Source of the DNA: an uncultured Alphaproteobacteria bacterium
Lineage (GTDB): Bacteria; Pseudomonadota; Alphaproteobacteria; GCA-2731375
NCBI GenBank assembly: GCA_913049615.1
Contig: CAJWZI010000116.1
Span: forward strand, 1 to 6,040
Direction of reading: 5' to 3'
Length of the DNA: 6,040 nucleotides
A program made the translations under genes and the position numbers. Shown here piece by piece: positions 1 through 5,549 of this stretch. Position 1 is the stretch's first letter. Each line of letters opens with the position of its first letter. A model generated the notes under the pieces. That model did no database searches, was not told the DNA's origin, and saw only the letters and a list, made by a program, of their open reading frames with translations.

Positions 1-10
1 CATCAGCCAT
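1..10 (-). CDS. rpsI: 30S ribosomal protein S9, first codons only (partial)
   Basis: Only the first three codons (ATG GCT GAT, Met-Ala-Asp) and one further base lie in the window; the rest is beyond the left edge. An ATG at 10-8 on the minus strand starts two bases after the rplM stop codon. It is preceded by a good ribosome binding site, GAGGAG, about nine bases upstream inside the end of rplM. In nearly all bacteria rpsI directly follows rplM in one operon, and that gene order is the main reason for the name. The three visible residues cannot identify the protein by themselves. S9 is a small-subunit protein whose C-terminal tail reaches toward the P-site tRNA. Confidence 0.55.
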
Positions 11-12
11 TG

Positions 13-477
13 TTAGGCGCTCCTCTTGTTTTTGTCGTTCATGGCAGCCACATCCAGAAATTCTGGCTGTTGCGCCTCGTGGGGATGTTCGGCACCAGCA
101 TAAACCTTTAGCTTGCGCAGCACCTGACGGCCCAAGGGGCCCTTGGGAATCATCCGTTGCACAGCCTTTTCGACTACCCGTTCGGGATGTTTGCCATCCA
201 AAATCTTGCCGGCAGTGGTGGACCTGATACCGCCGGGATAGCCGGTGTGACGGTAATAAGTCTTGTCAGCCAGTTTGTTGCCGGTCAACTGCACTTTGTC
301 GGCATTAATGATCACGATGTGGTCGCCGCAATCTATGTGCGGGGTATACATAGGCTTGTGCTTGCCCCGCAGACGCATTGCGACAATGGAGGCTAGCCGA
401 CCGAGGACCACGCCTTCGGCGTCGATAACAAACCATTTTCGTTCGATATCTCCGGGTTTCGCAGAATAGGTTTTCAT
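13..477 (-). CDS. rplM: 50S ribosomal protein L13
   Basis: This encodes L13, an early-assembling large-subunit protein that binds 23S rRNA. The 154-residue product matches the family along its whole length. An N-terminal stretch reads [16 protein letters not shown] (about 15-30), followed by [20 protein letters not shown] (41-60). The [10 protein letters not shown] segment lies at 74-83. The L13 signature region runs from about 105 to 138 and includes [10 protein letters not shown] and the [12 protein letters not shown] end. The family is usually about 142-155 residues, so the gene is full length, with the short C-terminal extension typical of Alphaproteobacteria. The ATG start at 477 has the ribosome binding site GAGGAA five bases upstream. 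The stop TAA lies two bases before the putative rpsI start, so the two genes are almost certainly co-transcribed. A promoter and leader hairpin lie just upstream. Confidence 0.98.
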   Translation of the reverse strand: MKTYSAKPGDIERKWFVIDAEGVVLGRLASIVAMRLRGKHKPMYTPHIDCGDHIVIINADKVQLTGNKLADKTYYRHTGYPGGIRSTTAGKILDGKHPERVVEKAVQRMIPKGPLGRQVLRKLKVYAGAEHPHEAQQPEFLDVAAMNDKNKRSA

Positions 478-482
478 AGTCG

Positions 483-488
483 TTCCTC
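483..488 (-). promoter_or_regulatory. Ribosome binding site of rplM
   Basis: On the minus strand GAGGAA lies five bases before the rplM ATG. It fixes the start at 477 and sits only about ten bases downstream of the leader hairpin at 498-529. Confidence 0.75.
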
Positions 489-497
489 AATCGTATC

Positions 498-529
498 CAG
501 ACGGCGATGGCACAGCCGAGCATCGTCTG
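498..529 (-). promoter_or_regulatory. Hairpin in the rplM leader, possible translational control element
   Basis: On the minus strand CAGACG and CGTCTG form a six-base-pair stem. Three more pairs (ATG with CAT) follow after a three-base bulge, enclosing a loop of about eleven bases. The element lies between the predicted promoter and the ribosome binding site. L13 is known to repress its own rplM-rpsI mRNA in E. coli, and L13 leaders exist in Firmicutes. A similar role here is inference from position; I cannot match this hairpin to a known family. Confidence 0.4.
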
Positions 530-549
530 TCTGTGGTCTGGCGGTGCGC

Positions 550-577
550 AGTATAGGTTTATTGAACCGGCGGTCAA
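550..577 (-). promoter_or_regulatory. Predicted sigma70-type promoter of rplM-rpsI
   Basis: On the minus strand the -35 box is TTGACC (572-577) and the -10 box is TATACT (550-555), each matching the consensus at five of six positions. The spacer is 16 bases. Transcription would start near 543, giving a leader of about 65 bases before the rplM ATG. This is the best-formed promoter in the window and suits a strongly expressed ribosomal operon. Confidence 0.65.
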
Positions 578-740
578 GCCGAATTTTGGCAATGTTTTCA
601 ACCAATTAAATAGAGGTAATATAGTAGCGTTACGAATTTTCTAGATTTTCCTCATTATAGTCAAGCAGCCAAAAAAATAAATCGCCCTTCTTTAATGGGC
701 CCAATCGACAAATTTCTTTCGTTGGCTAAGGAATTTGGCG

Positions 741-769
741 TTGAAACGTTTTTCTTCTCCGACTAATAA
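741..769 (+). promoter_or_regulatory. Candidate promoter of the acyl-CoA synthetase gene
   Basis: TTGAAA (741-746) matches the -35 consensus at five of six positions. Seventeen bases later comes TAATAA (764-769), a poor but AT-rich -10 box. The spacing is ideal, but the weak -10 box keeps this tentative. It would give a leader of about 55 bases before the TTG start. Confidence 0.3.
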
Positions 770-818
770 AACAATGACAACATATGCTAATGCTCGATTG
801 GCATTCGGCTGAATTCTT

Positions 819-824
819 AGGAGA
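819..824 (+). promoter_or_regulatory. Ribosome binding site that sets a TTG start
   Basis: AGGAGA lies five bases before the TTG at 830. The next possible start, ATG at 860, is preceded by a C-rich stretch with no ribosome binding site, so the TTG is preferred. The site partly overlaps a small dyad (ATTCT 813-817 with AGAAT 822-826). Confidence 0.65.
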
Positions 825-829
825 ATCCC

Positions 830-2359
830 TTGCCCGCCTACGTGCCTCCCCCCAACGTAATGCAATCCCGTCATGGGGCAATTGGCGCTCTTTTTCACAC
901 TCGGGTTAGAGCCAACCCGACCCATCGGGCTGTGGTCGATGGCGATCGTGTCATGACCTATGAGGCATTAGAGGAACGTTCCAACCAGTTGGCTAATGCT
1001 CTGTTGTCTCAGGGCTTGCGGCAAGGCGACCGGGTTGGGCTACTCGCGAGAAACCGGCTTGAGTATGTTGAGGTGGAATTGGCGGCGGCTAAGGCCGGGC
1101 TGATTGTAGCCTGTTTAAATTGGCGTCTGGCTGATCGGGAATTGCGGCATTGTATTAACCTAGTGGAGGCGTCAGTTCTGATCGTGCAGGAGGAGTTGGC
1201 GCAGACACTGGATCGGTTGGATTTGAAAGAACATCGGCGGATTATGCTGGGTGGTGATTATGAAGCGTTCCTGGACAGCGGCACTTCGGATTTTCCTGAT
1301 CTTGATATTGATCCGGAAAACGGGTTGGTGATCCTTTATACCTCAGGCACCACGGGCTTGCCTAAGGGCGCCTTGATTAGCCACCGCGCCATGGTCGCGC
1401 GCGCGATGTGTTTTGCTTCGGAGCAAAATATCCCAATCGGAGATAACTTTTGTGCCTGGCCGCCTTTTTACCATATGGCTTCCACGGATCAGGCTCTTGC
1501 TACACTTCTGCGAGGTGGCACGGTGCATGTGGTTGATGGCTATGAGCCCGATCTGATGATCGAAATTCTCGAAAGGGAGGAGATGGGCCTATTCATTCTA
1601 ATTCCGGGCATGGTAGGTCAATTCGCCGCCATCCTGGAAGCCCAGAAAGTTAAGGTGAAAGGTGTGGGTCGTTGCGGAGCAATGGCAGATCTCGTGCCCC
1701 GTGAGGATATTGCAGCTGTGACACGGGCTCTGAACGCTCCCTACAGCAATACCTTTGGCGCCACGGAAACGGGTATGCCGCCGGCTTCGTCTTCGGCCCT
1801 TCCAATAGGGTTGGCGCCGACGAACTTGGCTAAACGACAATCGGCATTTTGCGATCTACGCTTGGTTGACCCTGATGATAATGAAGTGCCTATTGGCACG
1901 CCGGGTGAGGTGGCTATGCGGGGGCCTACATTGTTTAGCGGTTATTGGAACGCGGACGAAACTAATGAAAAGGATTTCCGCAACGGCTGGTTTCACATGG
2001 GCGATGTGCTGCGTCGGAACGCGGACGGTACCTTAGACTATGTGGATCGGGTGAAATACATGATCAAATCGGGCGGTGAAAATATTTATCCGGCGGAGAT
2101 AGAACAGGTCATGCTGGCTGATGAGCGAGTGCAAGAGGTCGTTGTCGTTCGGCGTCCCGACCCAAAATGGAGTGAGGTGCCTGTGGCCTTTGTTGTGCCT
2201 GCCGATCCCAGTTTGACAGAGAATGATCTTATGGACCTGTGCCGCGAGAATTTATCCAGTTATAAGCGACCCAAGGACATCATATTTTTGGCAGATGGGG
2301 ATCTTCCCCGTTCCACCAGCGGAAAGGTTCAGCGTCACGAGTTGGAGGCACGCTTGTAG
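830..2359 (+). CDS. Acyl-CoA synthetase (AMP-forming, class I adenylate-forming enzyme)
   Basis: The 509-residue protein should activate a carboxylic acid with ATP to an acyl-adenylate, then transfer it to CoA. All core motifs of the AMP-binding family are present in order. The phosphate-binding loop YTSGTTGLPKG is at 170-180, and FGATETG is at 309-315. The ribose-binding aspartate lies in GWFHMGD (386-392). The hinge and C-terminal domain start around DRVKYMIKSGGENIYP (SGGENIYP at 414-421). The catalytic lysine is in STSGKVQR near 499, ten residues from the end. Length is normal for medium/long-chain or aryl acyl-CoA synthetases, and nothing looks broken. The substrate cannot be read from sequence; fatty acid and aromatic acid ligases look alike here. 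The TTG start is chosen for its ribosome binding site. The gene stands alone, divergent from rplM and convergent with the next gene. Confidence 0.93.
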   Translation: MPAYVPPPNVMQSRHGAIGALFHTRVRANPTHRAVVDGDRVMTYEALEERSNQLANALLSQGLRQGDRVGLLARNRLEYVEVELAAAKAGLIVACLNWRLADRELRHCINLVEASVLIVQEELAQTLDRLDLKEHRRIMLGGDYEAFLDSGTSDFPDLDIDPENGLVILYTSGTTGLPKGALISHRAMVARAMCFASEQNIPIGDNFCAWPPFYHMASTDQALATLLRGGTVHVVDGYEPDLMIEILEREEMGLFILIPGMVGQFAAILEAQKVKVKGVGRCGAMADLVPREDIAAVTRALNAPYSNTFGATETGMPPASSSALPIGLAPTNLAKRQSAFCDLRLVDPDDNEVPIGTPGEVAMRGPTLFSGYWNADETNEKDFRNGWFHMGDVLRRNADGTLDYVDRVKYMIKSGGENIYPAEIEQVMLADERVQEVVVVRRPDPKWSEVPVAFVVPADPSLTENDLMDLCRENLSSYKRPKDIIFLADGDLPRSTSGKVQRHELEARL

Positions 2360-2423
2360 AGTTGGACCTTACTTGGAACTGTTCGGGTCATCAGAGCTGA
2401 TTAACGTACATCTTTTTCGGGGT
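2360..2423. other. Short gap between convergent genes, no clear terminator
   Basis: Sixty-four bases separate the two stop codons. The only dyad is ATCAG-AG-CTGAT (about 2388-2399), too tight a loop and too short a stem for a standard intrinsic terminator. The plus-strand TTTTT run at 2412-2416 lies more than ten bases beyond it. Transcripts from both sides may run into each other. Confidence 0.4.
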
Positions 2424-4790
2424 TTATTTATTCAAACAGGCCGCGGCACAGGCGTTTAGAATGGCGTCGCGGTCGATGCCATGCAGGCGATATAGATCCT
2501 CGATATCTCCGGATTGACCGAATTTCTCTACGCCCAGGCTATAGACCCGGCGTCGCGACGCGGCTCCTAACCAGGATAAAGTGGCGGGATGGCCATCGAC
2601 TACGGTGACCAAGGCTGCATCTGGCGTAAGCGGATCAAGTAGCCGACCAATATGGCTACGTGCGTCGTAGTTTCCCGACGCGCGTTGTTTCCAAGCGCGG
2701 TTCCAATCCTGATAAGCCAGATCGGGAGAGGTCAACACCAAAAGCCCCGAACCGGGAATATCCTCTAGGATCTCGTCGTGGGCCGCCATTGCTTCTGCCG
2801 TGACGGCGCCGCAACAGACGATTGCCAGTTCCGAGTTGTCTGCCGGTGGGCGCAGCCAGTAGCCTCCCGCCAGGATCTGCTGCCGCAACTGGGACGTCAT
2901 TTGACGGAGCGGCTGGGTCAGGGCCCGGGTGGTTAGCCGCAAATAGACCGAGCCTCCGCTATCCGCCTGCATGTGGCCAAAGCCCCATTGCATGATTTGA
3001 GTCAGTTCGTCCACGAAAGTCGGCTCGAATGCGCTCAGCCCGTCCTGCGCCAAGCCGATCAATGGCGTGCCGATGGATTGATGGGCGCCGCCTTCGGGTG
3101 CCAGAGTGATGCCTGATGGCGTGCCGATCAGCATAAAGCGGGCGTCCTGGTAGCAAGCGTAATTGAGTGCATCCAGACCGCGGTTTACAAACGGATCGTA
3201 TAACGTCCCCACGGGTAGCAATCGTTCCCCAAACAGGGAATGGGACAGTCCCAATGCCGCCAGCGTCAGGAACAGATTGTTTTCGGCAATGCCCAGTTCC
3301 ACATGCTGGCCATCGGGGTGCATAGCCCAGCGCTGGGCCGAAACGACCTTCTCCTCACGAAAGATATCCTCCCGGCGATGCCGGTCGAAGATTCCTCGCC
3401 GGTTCACCCAGCCGCCCAGATTTGTGGAGACGGTGACATCGGGCGACGTGGTGACAATGCGATGGGCAAAATCATTATCCTGGCCGGCAATATCAAAAAG
3501 AATGCGGCCAAAGGCTTCCTGGGTTGAAACAGGTTTATCTGATTTCGGGCAAGGCAAGCTCTCAGGCACCGTGACTTTCGCTGCATGTCGGCGCCGGTCC
3601 GGGCCTTGAGCAAAAGGGACCTGGTTCAGAAACACCTGCAATTCCTGTGCATCCACATCCAAACCCGCAAAGGGGTTCCATTCGTCGCCCTCCGCAATTC
3701 CCATTCGGACTTGGAATTTGGCCATTTGCTCCAGGCTCATCAACCCAGCATGATTGTCCTTGTGACCAGCCAAGGGCAGTTCCTTCCCCTTGACCGTATA
3801 GGCAATAAAACAGGTGGGATCATCCCCTTCAATATTGTGAAAACAATCCAGGACGGATGCCATGTCATGACCTGCCAGATTAGTCATCAGGTCATGCAGT
3901 TCTTGATCTTCGTAATCCTCGATCATCGGACGCAAGCCGGGTACATCGCCCAGATCTTTACGCAGATGTTCTCGCCAGCCCGGCCCACCCTTGTAGGTAA
4001 GGGCGGAATAGAGCGAGTTGGGGCAATCGTCGATCCATTGGCGCAGGGCATCGCCGTCTGCCGTCTCAAACACGGCCTGCAATTTGGTGCCGTATTTCAG
4101 GGTTATAACCCGCCAACCTGTAGTACGGAAGATATCATCAACCCGGCCAAACAGGCGGTCGGTGATCACCGAATCTAGGCTTTGCCGATTGTAGTCCACA
4201 ATCCACCAGGCGTTGCGTACGTCATGCTTCCATCCTTCCAGCATTGCCTCGAACACGTTGCCTTCGTCGAGTTCAGCGTCACCCATGAGGGCCACCATAC
4301 GGCCTGTGGAAATATCGTCGTTACCCCAATCTTTTAAGGAGACATAGTCCTGCACCAATGCGGCAAAGGCCGTCATCGCGACTCCCAGACCGACAGAACC
4401 GGTGGAAAAATCAACCTCGTCCATATCCTTGGTCCGGGAGGGGTAGGACTGCGCCCCGCCCAGGGCTCTGAATTTCATCAGTTTCTCTCGGCTCTGACGG
4501 CCCAGCAAATATTGAATAGCGTGGAAGACGGGACTGGCGTGCGGTTTGACAGCGACTCGGTCGGAGGGCTTCAGAATATTAAAATACAACGCCGTCATGA
4601 GTGTGGTCAGCGAGGCGGAGGAAGCCTGATGACCGCCTACTTTCAAGCCGTCTCGGTTAGGCCGAAGGTGATTTGCATTGTGGATCATCCAACTGGACAG
4701 CCACAGTACCTTTCTCTCCAGGGCGCGTAGCAACACCAGTTCCCGGGATTGAGGAAGTGGCTCGATTTTGCTGCTAACCGATTCATTCAT
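2424..4790 (-). CDS. AceE-like thiamine-diphosphate enzyme (homodimeric 2-oxoacid dehydrogenase E1 / transketolase superfamily)
   Basis: The 788-residue protein follows the domain order of E. coli pyruvate dehydrogenase E1 (AceE, about 887 residues). Early motifs are GGHQASSAS (52-60) and KPHASPVFHAIQYLLG (82-97). The ThDP/Mg region begins with GDAELDE (170-176) and ends at DYNRQSLD (199-206); D171 and N201 are the expected metal ligands, though the usual GDG reads GDA. H347 in the KDNHAGL segment fits the AceE active-loop histidine. E503 in ELGIAEN is the likely catalytic glutamate of the pyrimidine domain. A C-terminal transketolase-like domain ends with SLGVEKFGQSGDIEDLYRLHGID (751-773). 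The N-terminal segment that holds E2 in AceE seems shortened, and no E2 or E3 gene is visible. The substrate could be pyruvate, 2-oxobutyrate or a sugar phosphate. GGAGG nine bases upstream supports the ATG at 4790. Confidence 0.85.
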   Translation of the reverse strand: MNESVSSKIEPLPQSRELVLLRALERKVLWLSSWMIHNANHLRPNRDGLKVGGHQASSASLTTLMTALYFNILKPSDRVAVKPHASPVFHAIQYLLGRQSREKLMKFRALGGAQSYPSRTKDMDEVDFSTGSVGLGVAMTAFAALVQDYVSLKDWGNDDISTGRMVALMGDAELDEGNVFEAMLEGWKHDVRNAWWIVDYNRQSLDSVITDRLFGRVDDIFRTTGWRVITLKYGTKLQAVFETADGDALRQWIDDCPNSLYSALTYKGGPGWREHLRKDLGDVPGLRPMIEDYEDQELHDLMTNLAGHDMASVLDCFHNIEGDDPTCFIAYTVKGKELPLAGHKDNHAGLMSLEQMAKFQVRMGIAEGDEWNPFAGLDVDAQELQVFLNQVPFAQGPDRRRHAAKVTVPESLPCPKSDKPVSTQEAFGRILFDIAGQDNDFAHRIVTTSPDVTVSTNLGGWVNRRGIFDRHRREDIFREEKVVSAQRWAMHPDGQHVELGIAENNLFLTLAALGLSHSLFGERLLPVGTLYDPFVNRGLDALNYACYQDARFMLIGTPSGITLAPEGGAHQSIGTPLIGLAQDGLSAFEPTFVDELTQIMQWGFGHMQADSGGSVYLRLTTRALTQPLRQMTSQLRQQILAGGYWLRPPADNSELAIVCCGAVTAEAMAAHDEILEDIPGSGLLVLTSPDLAYQDWNRAWKQRASGNYDARSHIGRLLDPLTPDAALVTVVDGHPATLSWLGAASRRRVYSLGVEKFGQSGDIEDLYRLHGIDRDAILNACAAACLNK

Positions 4791-4799
4791 GTTGTTATG

Positions 4800-4804
4800 C
4801 CTCC
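4800..4804 (-). promoter_or_regulatory. Ribosome binding site of the AceE-like gene
   Basis: GGAGG on the minus strand lies nine bases before the ATG at 4790. It is the only good site nearby and supports this start. Confidence 0.65.
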
Positions 4805-4822
4805 GTGGTGGAGCGTGTCGGC

Positions 4823-4851
4823 ATCATACCTACTTGACTGGCAAGACACAA
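4823..4851 (-). promoter_or_regulatory. Candidate promoter of the AceE-like gene, with a dyad in the spacer
   Basis: On the minus strand the -10 box TATGAT (4823-4828, five of six) lies 17 bases after TTGTGT (4846-4851, three of six). The spacer holds a near-palindrome, CTTGACTGGCAAG on the plus strand (4833-4845), with one mismatched pair, which could be a regulator site. The gap to the lipoprotein gene is only 76 bases, so read-through from upstream is equally possible. Confidence 0.33.
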
Positions 4852-4866
4852 AAACGCAACGGAGGG

Positions 4867-5091
4867 TCAATTCCTTCGCGGCCATGAGATAAGTCCCTCT
4901 ACCTCCGGCTCCTTTGTGAGAATTGGATTGCCCAACCGGTCGCGCCTGACTATTTGCTGTAGCAACTGAGGTTCCACCAGGCCCTGTCCCATATAACGGT
5001 CCCGCAGCAAAGGGTCAGATTCACAACTGCCCAAAACTAATACTACAAGTGTTAGGATTGATATGTAGGGCACTACCTTCATAGACCGCAT
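4867..5091 (-). CDS. Small predicted lipoprotein of unknown function
   Basis: The 74-residue product has a short positively charged start (MRSMK), then a hydrophobic stretch (about 6-20), then a lipobox LGSC with the cysteine at 23. This is the pattern cut by signal peptidase II. The mature protein would be about 52 residues, charged and soluble, held by lipid. The residue after the cysteine is glutamate, not the aspartate inner-membrane retention signal, so the outer membrane is the likelier location. The mature part (RDRYMGQGLVEPQLLQQIVRRDRLGNP and on) matches no family I recognise. The ATG at 5091 has AAGGG about ten bases upstream; an ATG at 5082 lacks a site and would shorten the signal peptide by three residues. 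It lies 76 bases upstream of the AceE-like gene on the same strand, and two bases after the stop of a doubtful small ORF. Confidence 0.62.
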   Translation of the reverse strand: MRSMKVVPYISILTLVVLVLGSCESDPLLRDRYMGQGLVEPQLLQQIVRRDRLGNPILTKEPEVEGLISWPRRN

Positions 5092-5093
5092 GG

Positions 5094-5279
5094 TTACCCG
5101 GCCCTTGGCAATTGTTCAAGGCTGTAGGCGAATGTGATTATTTCGCGGATGCAGCTGCCCTGTTCTTGACCTGGTCGCTGATCTCTTATTTGGCGGGATT
5201 TTTTTAAGTCGGCCCGATCAGGAGAGTAACCGGATTCTTTCGGAAAAGAATTTGGCTCTTTCTTGGCCGTTGGCATCAT
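5094..5279 (-). CDS. Doubtful small ORF upstream of the lipoprotein gene
   Basis: An open frame of 61 codons runs from tandem ATGs at 5279 and 5276 to a TAA at 5096-5094. A GTG at 5309 would extend it by ten residues. The predicted protein is hydrophilic and rich in lysine, arginine and glutamate (MPTAKKEPNSFPKESGYSPD at the start), with no signal peptide, membrane segment or motif I recognise. Codon choice is not clearly coding-like. A weak GGAA precedes the second ATG by six bases. Its best support is position: it stops two bases before the lipoprotein ATG, an arrangement common in translationally coupled genes. It may equally be chance in an untranslated leader. A different frame on the same strand (5328-5218) holds a competing 36-codon ORF. 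Confidence 0.27.
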   Translation of the reverse strand: MMPTAKKEPNSFPKESGYSPDRADLKKSRQIRDQRPGQEQGSCIREIITFAYSLEQLPRAG

Positions 5280-5348
5280 TAGTTCCGAAGACAAGGTGTA
5301 GCGGAACACTCTGTTTACCGAAATCCATGGCTTCCAGGGGGCGACGGG

Positions 5349-5390
5349 AAAAAAAGAGGCCGCCGGACGCAGATGCGTCCTGGACGGCCT
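5349..5390 (-). terminator. Strong intrinsic terminator after aceA
   Basis: On the minus strand AGGCCG...CGGCCT gives six outer pairs and GGACGC...GCGTCC six inner pairs. They are separated by a small internal loop (TCCA against GG) and closed by an ATCT loop. One base after the stem a run of seven T follows (5349-5355). It is oriented to end the aceA transcript and lies about 160 bases beyond the aceA stop. It insulates the downstream lipoprotein region. Confidence 0.88.
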
Positions 5391-5549
5391 GAAGGTACGG
5401 TATCTGGCTGTTGTGATCGGACGCCCTGCTTAGGGAGGTGCATCTGATCAGGTACTATTTACTCTACTCTGACACGCTACTTTGGGACTTGCTCCAGATA
5501 CCTTGGAAGTAACTGTCCGGCCACATAGGTAAAACGGCCGGTCTGGATA
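5391..5549 (-). ncRNA. Structured aceA 3' UTR, possible 3'-end-derived small RNA
   Basis: About 160 bases lie between the aceA stop and its terminator without a convincing ORF, and they hold several dyads. A GC hairpin CCGGCC/GGCCGG (5517-5522 with 5536-5541, 13-base loop) sits just after the stop codon. A perfect nine-base inverted repeat pairs GGTATCTGG (5399-5407) with CCAGATACC (5494-5502). Inside it TGATC (5414-5418) can pair with GATCA (5446-5450), around a small CCCT-GCTT-AGGG hairpin (5424-5435). Together with the terminator this resembles a folded RNA end. Function, processing and expression are unknown; calling it an RNA gene is inference. Confidence 0.3.
5517..5541 (-). repeat. GC-rich hairpin immediately after the aceA stop codon
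   Basis: Six GC base pairs (CCGGCC with GGCCGG) close a 13-base loop, starting nine bases beyond the stop codon. No T-run follows on the minus strand, so it is not a standard terminator. It could protect the mRNA from 3' exonucleases. Confidence 0.5.

Larger units (their letters stand above)
600..829. other. AT-rich intergenic gap between divergent rplM and the acyl-CoA synthetase
   Basis: With the rplM leader included, 352 bases (478-829) separate the two divergent genes. From about 600 to 790 the DNA is clearly AT-rich and I find no convincing coding sequence. It contains two TATAGT hexamers on the plus strand (around 621 and 655) without good -35 partners, and a candidate promoter at 741-769. 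Two short dyads lie near the synthetase start: AATGC/GCATT (789-793 with 801-805) and ATTCT/AGAAT (813-817 with 822-826). No strong terminator, tRNA or repeat was seen. Confidence 0.6.

Noticed and set aside
157..469. Plus-strand open frames across rplM
   Set aside because: They lie antisense to a fully conserved L13 gene, have no ribosome binding site, and the proteins show no recognisable features.
692..925. Minus-strand 77-codon frame in the AT-rich gap
   Set aside because: It overlaps the well-supported synthetase start on the other strand, has no known motif, and looks like chance.
2388..2416. Dyad ATCAG-AG-CTGAT followed by TTTTT as a terminator
   Set aside because: The loop is too small, the stem too weak and the T-run more than ten bases away.
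3585..4178. Long plus-strand frame (197 codons) inside the AceE-like gene
   Set aside because: It is fully antisense to conserved ThDP-enzyme sequence and shows no family features.
5218..5328. Minus-strand 36-codon ORF starting MDFGKQS
   Set aside because: It has fairly coding-like codons but only a weak, badly spaced ribosome binding site and no known homologue. It is kept as a note in the findings and not called as a gene.
5438..5512. Plus-strand mini-ORF from GTG after GGGAGG
   Set aside because: The Shine-Dalgarno-like GGGAGG directly abuts the GTG, leaving no workable spacing, and the 24-residue peptide has no support.
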